This document shows positions 1 to 7,811 of a stretch of 46,445 bases of DNA, one piece after another. Location of the stretch: contig JAGXIF010000030.1 in the NCBI GenBank assembly GCA_024635755.1, positions 1 through 46,445 of the forward strand, written 5' to 3'. The position numbers and the translations under genes are program-made. Every line of letters begins with the position of its first letter. Position 1 is the first letter of the stretch. The notes beneath the pieces are model-generated. The model saw nothing but the letters and a program-made list of their open reading frames with translations, did not search any database and was not told the origin of the DNA. The stretch is from Halothiobacillus sp. (GTDB lineage: Bacteria > Pseudomonadota > Gammaproteobacteria > Halothiobacillales > Halothiobacillaceae).

Positions 1-2
1 AT

Positions 3-344
3 CGAGAAGCGGCTTCGAGCCGCCGACTACCCGCCAGGACCCTTGCGGCCGTCGGGCTTGGCCTGACGTTGTTCGCCGGCGTATCGATGGCCGGCGATAA
101 AGAGGGGGCGATGGAAATGAGCAATAGATCGATCATCGGTTCCACCTGCATGGGCTGCCACGGCTTCGAGGGCAAGGGCTCCGGGAATATTCCGCGTCTG
201 GCCGGCCTGCCGAAGGAAGTGATTGCCGGGAAGATGTTGGATTACAAGTCGGACGGCCTGGAAGGCACGGTCATGAACCGTATTGCCAAGGGGTATTCCG
301 ACGAGGAAATTCAGGCGGTGTCTGAATTCTTCGCCACTCAATAA
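3..344 (+). CDS. fccA: Cytochrome c subunit of flavocytochrome c sulfide dehydrogenase (5' partial)
   Basis: Small monoheme c-type cytochrome, expected to take electrons from the FccB flavoprotein in the periplasm during sulfide oxidation. The frame is open from the window edge, so the true start lies upstream. A hydrophobic signal-peptide core (TLAAVGLGLTLFAGVSMAG) precedes the mature part. The heme site CMGCH lies at 147-161, and a Met in TVMNRIAKGY is a plausible sixth iron ligand. The mature protein is only about 80 residues, so it is a one-heme version, shorter than the diheme FccA of Allochromatium. fccB starts 40 bp downstream and they are surely co-transcribed. A generic cytochrome c553 would look similar; the fccB neighbour decides the call. 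Confidence 0.85.
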   Translation, partial: REAASSRRLPARTLAAVGLGLTLFAGVSMAGDKEGAMEMSNRSIIGSTCMGCHGFEGKGSGNIPRLAGLPKEVIAGKMLDYKSDGLEGTVMNRIAKGYSDEEIQAVSEFFATQ

Positions 345-384
345 CCCACCCCTGCAGGCACAAGGAACACGAGAGGTAATCGCA

Positions 385-1671
385 ATGAGTCTTTCCCGAC
401 GCGGATTTCTAAAACTGAGCATGGCGATGGCCGGCGTGGGTGCGGCGGCCGGCTTGGCTGGCTGCCAGAACAATGGCAGCACCAGCAGTGGCAAGCGCGT
501 GGTCGTCATCGGCGGCGGCTTTGGCGGTGCGACCGCGGCCAAGTACGTCAAGCTGTTCGACCCGTCCGTCGATGTCACCATGATCGACGGCCAGTCCAGC
601 CACACCACCTGCCCGTTCTCCAACCTGGTCATCGGTGGTCTCAAGGGCATCGACGAGATCACCCACGATTTCACGGCGCTGGAAAAGCGGGGCGTGAACG
701 TGGTCAAGGGGTGGGTCACCGGTATCGACGCCGAGGGGCGCGTGGTCACCCTGGAGGATGGTCGCGCCTACGAGTACGACCGCCTGGTCGTCTCGCCGGG
801 CATCGACTTCAACTACGATGCGATCGAGGGCTATTCCGAGGAAGTCGCCAACACCAAGATGCCGCATGCCTGGCAGGCGGGTGAGCAGACCCTCCTGCTG
901 AGAAAGCAGCTCGAGGAAATGGAAGATGGCGGCACGTTCATCATGGCCGCGCCGCCCAATCCGTTTCGTTGCCCGCCGGGGCCGTACGAGCGCGTCTCGC
1001 TGATCGCCAACTACTTCAAGGAAAACAAGCCCAACTCGAAGATCCTGGTGCTTGATCCCAAGACCAAGTTCTCCAAGGAGCCGTTGTTCCGCGAAGGCTG
1101 GACCGCCAATTACGGTGACATGATCGAGTGGATCGGTGGTGATTTCGGTGGTGGCGTCGAGAAGGTCGATCCGGACACCATGACCGTCGTGGCGGGTGGC
1201 ACGGAGTACCAGGGCGATGTGATCAACGTCATCCCGCCGCAGAAGGCCGGCAAGATCGCGCACGTCGCCGGTCTTACCGACGACTCCGGCTGGTGCCCGA
1301 TCAACACCGGCACCTACGAGTCGACGGTGCATGCCGGGGTTCACGTCGTGGGCGATGCCTGCATCGGCTCGCCACTGCCCAAGTCCGGCTTTGCCGCGAA
1401 TTCACAGGCCAAGAACTGCGCGGCGGCGATCGTGGCCATGTTCCACAACGCCACCCCGCCCGAGCCGAGCTGGGTGAATACCTGCTACAGCCTGGTCGCC
1501 CCGGACTACGGCATTTCCGTAGCCGCGGTCTACGAGGTGCAGGACGGCAAGACCGTCTCCGTCGAGGGCGCCGGCGGCGTCTCGCCGCTGGGCGGCAAGA
1601 ACGCCGAGAAGGAAGCCGGCTACGCCCACGACTGGTACGCCTCGATCACCGAGGATATCTGGGGCAGCTGA
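385..1671 (+). CDS. fccB: Sulfide dehydrogenase flavoprotein subunit, Tat-exported
   Basis: FAD subunit of flavocytochrome c, which oxidises sulfide to sulfur and passes electrons to FccA. The 428-residue protein opens with a twin-arginine signal (SRRGFLKL) and a hydrophobic stretch. The dinucleotide motif GGGFGG is at about 43-48. Cys76 in HTTCPFSN matches the residue that covalently carries FAD in Allochromatium FccB. Cys196 (FRCPPGPYER) and Cys304 (SGWCPI) match the redox-active disulfide. The C-terminal part fits the FCSD flavin-binding domain. The ATG at 385 was chosen because GAGAGG lies just upstream and it yields the Tat motif at the N-terminus. A strong terminator follows. The retained third cysteine argues for FCSD over sulfide:quinone reductase. 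Confidence 0.95.
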   Translation: MSLSRRGFLKLSMAMAGVGAAAGLAGCQNNGSTSSGKRVVVIGGGFGGATAAKYVKLFDPSVDVTMIDGQSSHTTCPFSNLVIGGLKGIDEITHDFTALEKRGVNVVKGWVTGIDAEGRVVTLEDGRAYEYDRLVVSPGIDFNYDAIEGYSEEVANTKMPHAWQAGEQTLLLRKQLEEMEDGGTFIMAAPPNPFRCPPGPYERVSLIANYFKENKPNSKILVLDPKTKFSKEPLFREGWTANYGDMIEWIGGDFGGGVEKVDPDTMTVVAGGTEYQGDVINVIPPQKAGKIAHVAGLTDDSGWCPINTGTYESTVHAGVHVVGDACIGSPLPKSGFAANSQAKNCAAAIVAMFHNATPPEPSWVNTCYSLVAPDYGISVAAVYEVQDGKTVSVEGAGGVSPLGGKNAEKEAGYAHDWYASITEDIWGS

Positions 1672-1710
1672 TCCCGATACAGCCGCCCGAGCCGGGCAGC
1701 AGAACCGAAA

Positions 1711-1747
1711 AATGCCCGCCATCGCGAGATGGCGGGCATTTGCTTTT
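1711..1747 (+). terminator. Intrinsic terminator after fccAB
   Basis: Perfect 13-bp stem (1711-1723 with 1728-1740) around a GCGA tetraloop, followed by TGCTTTTC. It lies 40 bp past the fccB stop and should end the fccAB transcript. Confidence 0.9.
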
Positions 1748-1789
1748 CTGGGGCGGGTGAAACCCAGTACCTCGACAGGTTTTGTGTGG

Positions 1790-1807
1790 GTTGGGCTTCA
1801 GCCCAAC
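1790..1807. repeat. Short perfect palindrome in intergenic DNA
   Basis: GTTGGGCT-TC-AGCCCAAC, an 8-bp stem with a 2-nt loop, between the fccB terminator and the REP-like pair. Its dispersed-repeat status is inferred; no second copy was found in this window. Confidence 0.45.
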
Positions 1808-1887
1808 GTCGGCCACCAAGCCGACTTGTCTGCCATGGTCAATTGATCACCGCCATGAACCGCCTGACAGCGGGCCACGCGCTCTTG

Positions 1888-1961
1888 GCGCGTTTCGCTT
1901 GCAGGGCAAGCTCCCACACTGCAGCACCCTGTGGGAGCGAGCCCCGCTGGCGAAACCCGCC
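1888..1961. repeat. REP-like inverted pair (GTGGGAGC type), copy 1
   Basis: Two arms point away from each other. The left arm, read on the minus strand, is GTGTGGGAGCTTGCC... then AAGCGAAACGCGC. The right arm starts at 1929 with CTGTGGGAGCGAGCC and ends in GGCGAAACCCGCC. The same GTGGGAGC...GCGAAA arms recur at 11357-11479 in convergent orientation. They resemble the REP palindromes of pseudomonads that are mobilised by RAYT transposases. The right arm ends at the stop codon of the monophosphatase gene. Confidence 0.75.
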
Positions 1962-2843
1962 TCAGCGGCCGTCCTGAGTTGAATTTTGCGCCCCTCGAGC
2001 GAACCTCGTCTTCCAGCTCTCAGCTCTCAGCTCTTCCAGCCAGTCCTCGAGCAGTTCGATGTGCGTCGCCGCCACGGCCGAGCGGGGATGCGGCTCGAGC
2101 GGGTGGTCGGCGTAGTCGATCCGTCCGTCGAGATCGGCGGACGCCCCGCCCGCCTCGTGCAGGATCAGCTGGCCCGCGGCGTAGTCCCACAGCTTCTGCT
2201 TGCCATGCACGTACACCTGCACGCGATGCGCCGCCACCCAGCACCAGTCGAGTGCCACCGACCCGATCGAGCGCTGCGAGGCATAGGGTGGGTCGCAGGC
2301 CAGGTGCGCCGCCACGGTGCGCGGTAGTCGCTTGAAATCCACCGTCGCCAGACAGCTTTTCAACGGTTGTTTCGGCTCGTTGGCAAGCGACAAGGCTTCC
2401 CCGTTCAGCCAGGCCCCCTCGCCACGGACGGCATGGAAGCACTCGTCCCGACTCGGGTCGTAGACCACACCGAATCGCGTCTTGCCGCCCACCAGCAGGG
2501 CGACGGTGACCGAGAACGCCGGGAACCCGACCCGGAAGTTGCTCGTGCCGTCGAGCGGGTCCACCACCCAGGTCGGCCGCCCGTCCAGACACTCGCGCCA
2601 GGCATCCTCCTGCTCGGCGACTGACATCTCCTCGCCGAGAAAGCCGTGCTCCGGAAACCGTTCCGCGAGCGCGGCCTGCAGGCCGGACTGCATCGCGTGA
2701 TCGGTTGCGGTGACCCAACTGCCGTCGCTTTTGCGATCGGCGGCCTGGGTGCCGCCATCAAGAAGATGTGTCCGCGCCGCCCGGCGTATGAGGTCGAGCA
2801 GGGCTTGCCGATGGTTGGTGGTCAGGAGGTCGTCTAGATTCAT
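1962..2843 (-). CDS. Inositol monophosphatase family protein (IMPase/CysQ-like)
   Basis: Metal-dependent sugar- or nucleotide-phosphate phosphatase of 293 residues, cytoplasmic. All IMPase signatures are visible: the GEE metal site at 70-72, the WVVDPLDGTSNF loop at 92-103 carrying catalytic Asp and Thr, and WDYAAG at 219-224. Substrate cannot be read from sequence: inositol phosphate, 3'-phosphoadenosine 5'-phosphate (CysQ) and histidinol phosphate (HisN) are all possible. CysQ would fit sulfur metabolism, but the CysQ-specific features are not clear. The gene is monocistronic, downstream of and codirectional with the minor-pilin genes. Its last roughly 20 codons contain a triple heptamer repeat, so the C-terminus may vary. 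Confidence 0.88.
   Translation of the reverse strand: MNLDDLLTTNHRQALLDLIRRAARTHLLDGGTQAADRKSDGSWVTATDHAMQSGLQAALAERFPEHGFLGEEMSVAEQEDAWRECLDGRPTWVVDPLDGTSNFRVGFPAFSVTVALLVGGKTRFGVVYDPSRDECFHAVRGEGAWLNGEALSLANEPKQPLKSCLATVDFKRLPRTVAAHLACDPPYASQRSIGSVALDWCWVAAHRVQVYVHGKQKLWDYAAGQLILHEAGGASADLDGRIDYADHPLEPHPRSAVAATHIELLEDWLEELRAESWKTRFARGAQNSTQDGR
2014..2034. repeat. Three tandem heptamers in the 3' end of the monophosphatase gene
   Basis: CAGCTCT occurs three times in a row (AGAGCTG on the coding strand). Seven is not a multiple of three, so gain or loss of a unit would change the last codons of the gene. Confidence 0.85.
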
Positions 2844-3024
2844 TTCTGGCTTTTACAGTACGGGGTGGTGCCCCGGATTCTGCGCGAGGCAGGCGGCCGG
2901 CATAGCCGGGACGGGCCTGGAGTTGGTGAGAGGAACTCCAAGGTGTCCACCCTGAAAAGACCACATTAGGCACCTCTGATCGGCGCTATTCACCCTTCAG
3001 GGGCATCAGCGTGCACCCTAGCGG

Positions 3025-4740
3025 TTACGGACATGTTGCTTCAATAAGAGCCTCAATTTCTATCTCACTTTGTTCTCTGACGAGGCCGTCAAGATCGATT
3101 CCGTCGCCGGAAACCGTGATCGTGCTGCCTGGTGCATCACCAGAAATGTAAGTTGCATCGCAGAGGCGTACGTTGGCAGCAAGGTTCACGAAAGCAAGTG
3201 AATTTTTCCATTCCCCCTGGCTTCCCGTATCGCTTAGCGATCCTTGGCAGGTGATAGATACCGTGTTTCCCTGCGTAGTATCCGTGCATACACCAGCATT
3301 GACCGAGACCAAATCATCGAGGGTCGCTCCATCGGCCAGCCCAGCATACTGGGGGGGGCTGCCAAATTTGTTGATTCCACTTGCGATGGTCACGACGATC
3401 TGATATCCGCCTGAGGCGCCCTCGCCACCAACATTGGGGCAGTAGCCGGGATCTGGATCCAGGATCCAGCCAGTAAAACAGAAACCTTCGCCGACCCCGT
3501 CGTCGAACAGAGGGGTGTGGCTTTCCAGTACGTCCTCTTCGGTTTCTTTCTTGGGGTTTATGTCCTGCAGGAGGAAATCATGGTTTGACAGAGTTCGCGA
3601 TGTGTAGCCACCGGAATCAGGGTCAATGCCAATGCCGGTTGAGATCGGGAACTCTGGGTCATCGGTCTCCTTGAATCCGCGATAGGAGCGTACCGCGCTG
3701 GTTGTAGGGTGCAAACTGTCCCAGCGGGTGGAATCTTTGTCCTGCCCGGGGCGGCCAACAAGGAGCTTCTCGCTGGGTTTGACGGTGTCAAAGCGCAGTA
3801 CGCCGATATTGCCGTACCAGGCCGGGCCGACGTAGCAGCGGTAGAACACCTCAAGCTCGCCGTCGAAGGTGCCATCATCGAGAAACAAGCGTTGGCATGC
3901 GGATGCATCGGATGCAGTGATCGCAAAGTCTTCTTCATTGAGCGGGATGTCGGAATAAAGCCGGCCCTCAATGGTGCTGAATGCCTTACCGTTCGGGATT
4001 GTCAAAAGCACGCGGCCGTCTTCACCAATCAGCTCTGTCGCTCCGTTAGCATCGTAGGTATACGTGCCGTCATCAATGCTCACGTTGCCGATGTCGATGG
4101 TGTTTGCTTCGGCCCCATCGGGTATGTCGGCGTTGCCATCCCCGTCCTGATAGACATTCCCTCCTTGGAATGCTCGCCCGGTAGGTGGGGAGAGCAGGGT
4201 GCCGCCGCCATTGGGGTCACCGGCATCGCTCGCTGCCGCCCCACCGGCCGGATTGTCCCAGTTGAGAAACGATGCGATTGTAACGGCCTGCTCTTCCCCC
4301 TGGCCATCGGTCGATCCTTGCCACGAGACACGAATCCCGGCCAGGAGCAGTAGAGGGGCGCCGGAGGCGTCACTGTCGACGGCGTCGACTTCCCACTGGA
4401 TCGTGTATTCCGCATTGGTGCCGACATAGTCGGTGGTGGTCCCGTCCGGTAGGGCGGTGCCGGGGCCATCGAGGACTACGGACTGGCCGTCAAATATGTC
4501 GTCCAGATTGTTGAAGTCATCGCGGTTGGAATATCCGCTCCGTAACGATTCCATCTGTGTTTCGGCGATTTGCATTGCTTCGCTGCGAGCCTTTGAGTCG
4601 CCGACACTATTCATCGTGGCGACCTGAAGCGAGGCGATGGACAAAAGCCCAACAGAGAGCACAACGGCGCCCACAAGGGCTTCTATCAAGGTAAAGCCAC
4701 GTTGCAGGCGTTTGGAATGGAAGTCAGTTTGAATTGACAT
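3025..4740 (-). CDS. pilV: PilV-type minor prepilin with a large C-terminal ectodomain
   Basis: Minor type IV prepilin of 571 residues, expected in the pilus tip or initiation complex. The class III leader is cut after Gly15 (KRLQRG|FTLIEA), giving Phe1 and Glu5, followed by a hydrophobic helix typical of PilV. About residues 70-170 look like a usual pilin globular part; the remaining 400 residues are a Gly/Asp/Ser/Thr-rich, cysteine-containing ectodomain I do not recognise. Typical PilV is about 180 residues, so this is three times longer. The start is set by GGAGGAA 7 bp upstream. It is the last gene of fimT-pilW-pilX-pilV; no pilY1 follows. Confidence 0.8.
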   Translation of the reverse strand: MSIQTDFHSKRLQRGFTLIEALVGAVVLSVGLLSIASLQVATMNSVGDSKARSEAMQIAETQMESLRSGYSNRDDFNNLDDIFDGQSVVLDGPGTALPDGTTTDYVGTNAEYTIQWEVDAVDSDASGAPLLLLAGIRVSWQGSTDGQGEEQAVTIASFLNWDNPAGGAAASDAGDPNGGGTLLSPPTGRAFQGGNVYQDGDGNADIPDGAEANTIDIGNVSIDDGTYTYDANGATELIGEDGRVLLTIPNGKAFSTIEGRLYSDIPLNEEDFAITASDASACQRLFLDDGTFDGELEVFYRCYVGPAWYGNIGVLRFDTVKPSEKLLVGRPGQDKDSTRWDSLHPTTSAVRSYRGFKETDDPEFPISTGIGIDPDSGGYTSRTLSNHDFLLQDINPKKETEEDVLESHTPLFDDGVGEGFCFTGWILDPDPGYCPNVGGEGASGGYQIVVTIASGINKFGSPPQYAGLADGATLDDLVSVNAGVCTDTTQGNTVSITCQGSLSDTGSQGEWKNSLAFVNLAANVRLCDATYISGDAPGSTITVSGDGIDLDGLVREQSEIEIEALIEATCP

Positions 4741-4799
4741 TGTTCTGTTCCTCCAGGAACTGCCGGCTAGGCCGGTACGGAGAAAGTCCTTGTTGGGGT

Positions 4800-6059
4800 T
4801 TACCAGTCACGCCAAGTGCCTGGCACTGAGACGGCAGAGCCGAGACGTGACGCGAGACCCACAGCGAGCGGGTCGTAAAGCACCTCGATATTGCCGCCGC
4901 TCTTGTTGACAGAGCCTTCTGCCACCAGCGCGCCGTTGACCCGTGGAGTGCCGCTGCCCTCAAAGTCGCCGCGCACGTAGAGCACCCCATTGAATTCTGG
5001 GTTGGAGCTGACATCCAGATCGCCATCGACAATCAGGATGACCGGTTCTGTCCGGGTGCCAAGGTCGGGTAGGCCGTTCAAGTCGCCATCAACCCAAATA
5101 ACCTCACCCGCACGATTGCTTCCGTCATCCAAACTGGTGGCGTCAATGTCACTGGTTACTACCGTTCCCCTGTATGAATCAGCATCCGTGCCGAAATAGT
5201 TCAGAAAAAATTCGTCGTCCGAAAGGCCCGCAAGGCTGGTGTCGGAATCGATAACATCCGGTCCTTGAACGTCCTTTTGGGTCCCGCAAATAAAGTTTGC
5301 GCTCGAGCAGTTGGCAAAGTTGAAATTTTCGTTCACTTCGCCCTCCGGTGGCGTGTAGTCGGCCCAGGAGTCGGGGTCACTGAAGTTCGGGTTTTCGGGA
5401 ATCGTGGCGGAGGGTTTCCGAATAAACGTTTTACCGGTTGCGCTCGTTGTATTGAGTGTGTCGCCAGTCCAAATCGTGAGGTTATTGAAGTAGTTCGCAA
5501 CGCTGACGTTGCCCGTCACGTTGACGCTGCCCTTCGTAGTTACCGGGTTAGTGGGGGTGCCTGGGAGGCTCGGCGCATTACGCATCATGTTGGTGACAAG
5601 GTGGCGTGCCGCACGGTCGTCGCTCCAGCCACATGAGGCGGCGATCGCTTGTTGCACTCCGGCGGTTGCTGCTGTGCACTGGACCGGATCATTGGGAGCC
5701 AGGGGGCAGGTGTCTTCGTCGATACTCGGGTTGTTCGGATCGCAGAATTTGACTCGGTACGTGGGTTCGCCGCCCCCGCCGAATCCGCCATGGTTGTTTG
5801 TGGCTGGAGTAATGTCGATCCCACTGATCCCGCTTTCCTGAAGAGTCCACAGTGCGTCTTGTATGCCGGCCTCGGCGGCGGCGAGCGCCTGTTTTGACCG
5901 GATCTCGTTGGCGGTGATTTGTTGTTCGACCACACCTGATCGCGCGGTGAAGAAAGCGACCAGCGTTGCTGCAATAAGAAGAATGATCGCCACAAACACC
6001 GTGGCCATGCCGCGCTGTGTGCTGCCCAATCTCAGCCTTAGGTTGTGGTTGTTTTTCAT
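4800..6059 (-). CDS. pilX: PilX-like minor pilus assembly protein, enlarged
   Basis: PilX N-terminal domain protein of 419 residues. The N-terminus STQRG|MATVFVAIILLI followed by the pattern QQITANEIRSKQALAAAEAG is the PilX signature; Glu5 is absent, as in other PilX proteins. The C-terminal half contains short repeats (VDGDLDV, VRGDFEG, VAEGSVN) that suggest a beta-solenoid-like domain. P. aeruginosa PilX is about 195 residues, so this one is roughly double. I chose the ATG at 6059 because GAGGG lies 8 bp upstream. An ATG at 6080 is the alternative and probably overlapped the ancestral pilW stop (see the tandem duplication at 6083-6144). Confidence 0.82.
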   Translation of the reverse strand: MKNNHNLRLRLGSTQRGMATVFVAIILLIAATLVAFFTARSGVVEQQITANEIRSKQALAAAEAGIQDALWTLQESGISGIDITPATNNHGGFGGGGEPTYRVKFCDPNNPSIDEDTCPLAPNDPVQCTAATAGVQQAIAASCGWSDDRAARHLVTNMMRNAPSLPGTPTNPVTTKGSVNVTGNVSVANYFNNLTIWTGDTLNTTSATGKTFIRKPSATIPENPNFSDPDSWADYTPPEGEVNENFNFANCSSANFICGTQKDVQGPDVIDSDTSLAGLSDDEFFLNYFGTDADSYRGTVVTSDIDATSLDDGSNRAGEVIWVDGDLNGLPDLGTRTEPVILIVDGDLDVSSNPEFNGVLYVRGDFEGSGTPRVNGALVAEGSVNKSGGNIEVLYDPLAVGLASRLGSAVSVPGTWRDW

Positions 6060-6082
6060 GTTCTCAGCCCTCGTGATCATGG

Positions 6083-6144
6083 CTGGATCAGCAAGCGATG
6101 GTTGCGGACACTACTGGATCAGCAAGCGATGGTTGCGGACACTA
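6083..6144. repeat. Perfect 31-bp tandem duplication at the pilW/pilX junction
   Basis: Bases 6083-6113 and 6114-6144 are identical. The upstream copy in the direction of transcription encodes the last codons of pilW (...NHRLLIQ); the first three bases of the second copy form its TAG stop. Confidence 0.97.
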
Positions 6145-6992
6145 ATGGTGTCGGAAAGTGTGGTTCTGATGTCGTTGTCGTTGCGGTGTCTGGCCTGTAT
6201 GGAGATGCGGATCCGCCGAATTTCCAAGAGTCGGTCGCCACTATTAACTGTCACGCCTGCCGGAATAGTCTCGCAAGCGGGAGTGGTGACGCTGTCGTCT
6301 ACTAGGGTCCATTCCTTGTCGGGATCTGCGGAATCGGCGCTCAAATTAATGCAGGTTGAGCCTTTGGTGGAGAAGCTGAGGCCGGTAACTTCGATGATTC
6401 GATCATCCGTCATCGCTTCGAAATCGATCTGTTCATTGTCGTTGGCTGCGCCGGCTGAGCCTGTCGTGCAACTATTGGTCTGACCGTCATGCGCATCCCC
6501 CGATTTATCCACAAGTTCGCCAGGGATAGTGCCCTCAATTTGGCCTTCGTCGTTGAGTCGATACCCGATAAGGGGTTGTGCTTGTCCATCGCTCCAGTAT
6601 TCCAAGTCGCCATCACCATCTCCGTCTACGCCGCGGTCGAAGGAGTACATCAGGCAAGAGCCGTCGTCATGTATCCAGATGTCCGTGACATCGCCCGTCG
6701 CGCTGTCTCGGTTGGTTAGGGGGTTGTCATATGCGATCGTCGAGTCTATCGATGCGGTTGCGGCATTCTCCCAGTAGCCTGCGCGCCGAATATCCGAAGC
6801 CATGAACCCCATGAGGCCACGTACCTCTTGATTGAGCTTGATGCTTGAAAGGGTATCGTCACTGCTGCGGATCACATTGATGAATGCCGTTCCTACAACC
6901 GCGAGAACGAGCAGCCCAATGGCTAGGCCAATCAGCAGCTCGACCAAAGTCATGCCTTGTTGCCGATGGTAACCGGCTTGTGTCAGTCGCAT
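6111..6992 (-). CDS. pilW: Minor prepilin PilW
   Basis: Type IV pilus assembly protein PilW, 293 residues, part of the minor-pilin priming complex in the inner membrane and pilus tip. The leader QQG|MTLVELLIGLAIG gives Glu5 and a long hydrophobic helix, followed by the PilW pattern QEVRGLMGFMASDIRRAGYW. The C-terminal half contains conserved RIRISIQAR and ends RNHRLLIQ. It overlaps fimT by 10 bp (6983-6992), and its SD GGGAGGG is 9 bp upstream. The last codons lie within a 31-bp tandem duplication that created the present stop codon. Confidence 0.9.
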   Translation of the reverse strand: MRLTQAGYHRQQGMTLVELLIGLAIGLLVLAVVGTAFINVIRSSDDTLSSIKLNQEVRGLMGFMASDIRRAGYWENAATASIDSTIAYDNPLTNRDSATGDVTDIWIHDDGSCLMYSFDRGVDGDGDGDLEYWSDGQAQPLIGYRLNDEGQIEGTIPGELVDKSGDAHDGQTNSCTTGSAGAANDNEQIDFEAMTDDRIIEVTGLSFSTKGSTCINLSADSADPDKEWTLVDDSVTTPACETIPAGVTVNSGDRLLEIRRIRISIQARHRNDNDIRTTLSDTISVRNHRLLIQ

Positions 6993-7543
6993 TGTGGGTA
7001 CCCTCCCACCGGTTCATTTTGTCCGCAGAGGCGGATTCGGCCCATTCGGCTTACCACGACGTCAAGCCTGACTCCGTCTTCTGATTGGAGTTCGACCGTG
7101 TTGCCGACGCCGTTCAGCATTCCCCTAAGCGAGTCGAATTCGACGGGGAAGCCTGTGTCGTCTAGTACGGACACGCCGGTATGTTCTTCAGCCCGCACAG
7201 TTCGAAGCACATCGATCGCTTCGTCCTCGGCAACGTCATAAACCGCCACAGTGCAGGCATTGTTGTCTTGCGGGTTGGTAGTCGTACAGATGCAGCTGTC
7301 TTTGTCTGTCACGCCAACGCACCATTCGTTGCCGTCAATGACCTCGACGCGTATGTCACGAGACTGCTTGATTGCCTCCGACTTGGCGAACTGGAACTCG
7401 CTGTAGACCGCTTCGGCGGCGCCAATTACTCGCCGCTTGTCCAGTACGTCGAGCATCGGCATGGCCATGGACACGAGAACAGCTAGCACGACGAGCGTGA
7501 CCATCAGTTCGATAAGGCTGAATCCGCGAGTCGCTTTGATCAT
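6983..7543 (-). CDS. fimT: Minor prepilin FimT/GspH family
   Basis: First gene of the minor-pilin operon, 186 residues. The prepilin leader MIKATRG|FSLIELMV has Glu5, followed by VLAVLVSMAMP and the GspH/FimT signature AVYSEFQFAKSEAIKQSR. FimT-type pilins act in pilus initiation and, in some species, bind DNA during natural uptake. The C-terminal region carries several cysteines (SCICTT, ACTVA). The frame remains open far upstream. I placed the start at 7543 (GGAG 12 bp upstream); the ATG at 7555 (MSPVMIK) is equally possible. A TATAAT box at 7614-7619 is the probable promoter element. Confidence 0.85.
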   Translation of the reverse strand: MIKATRGFSLIELMVTLVVLAVLVSMAMPMLDVLDKRRVIGAAEAVYSEFQFAKSEAIKQSRDIRVEVIDGNEWCVGVTDKDSCICTTTNPQDNNACTVAVYDVAEDEAIDVLRTVRAEEHTGVSVLDDTGFPVEFDSLRGMLNGVGNTVELQSEDGVRLDVVVSRMGRIRLCGQNEPVGGYPQCD

Positions 7544-7613
7544 GACGGGCGACATCTCCGTAGCGTGCAAGGATTGTTGAGCGCACCTGCGCTGATTTGC
7601 TTCATTATATGGT

Positions 7614-7619
7614 TTGAGC
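7614..7619 (-). promoter_or_regulatory. Probable -10 box of the fimT-pilWXV operon
   Basis: Perfect TATAAT on the minus strand 70 bp before the fimT start. No good -35 hexamer is visible at 16-18 bp, so it may depend on an activator. Confidence 0.4.
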
Positions 7620-7734
7620 GGCTTGATGGCTTGTGAATGATGTCCCGGTCGTCCCGAATAATCGACCTTTCGTCCAAGGGGGTGCGGAATTCGCGCGCGG
7701 CCCATGAGTCCAGGTCAGCGCTTGCTTGCTATGC

Positions 7735-7751
7735 TTGGCGCGAATTTGGCT
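7735..7751 (+). promoter_or_regulatory. Predicted sigma-54 promoter of pilE
   Basis: TTGGCGCGAATTTGGCT: the GG (7737-7738) and GC (7749-7750) are exactly 12 bp apart, as sigma-54 requires. It matches TTGGCACG-N4-TTGC except for two positions. It lies about 60 bp before the pilin start, and pseudomonad pilA is controlled by sigma-54 with PilR, so the context agrees. PilS/PilR are not in the window. Confidence 0.72.
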
Positions 7752-7811
7752 TAAATTGGAAGTGAAACGTTGCTCGTTCGGTTGGGCGCTCATCAAGGGA
7801 GAACTGGTGCC

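Noticed and set aside
2861..2875. CGGGG-TGGTG-CCCCG hairpin as a riboswitch upstream of the phosphatase gene
   Set aside because: Only a 5-bp stem with no conserved aptamer-like elements around it.
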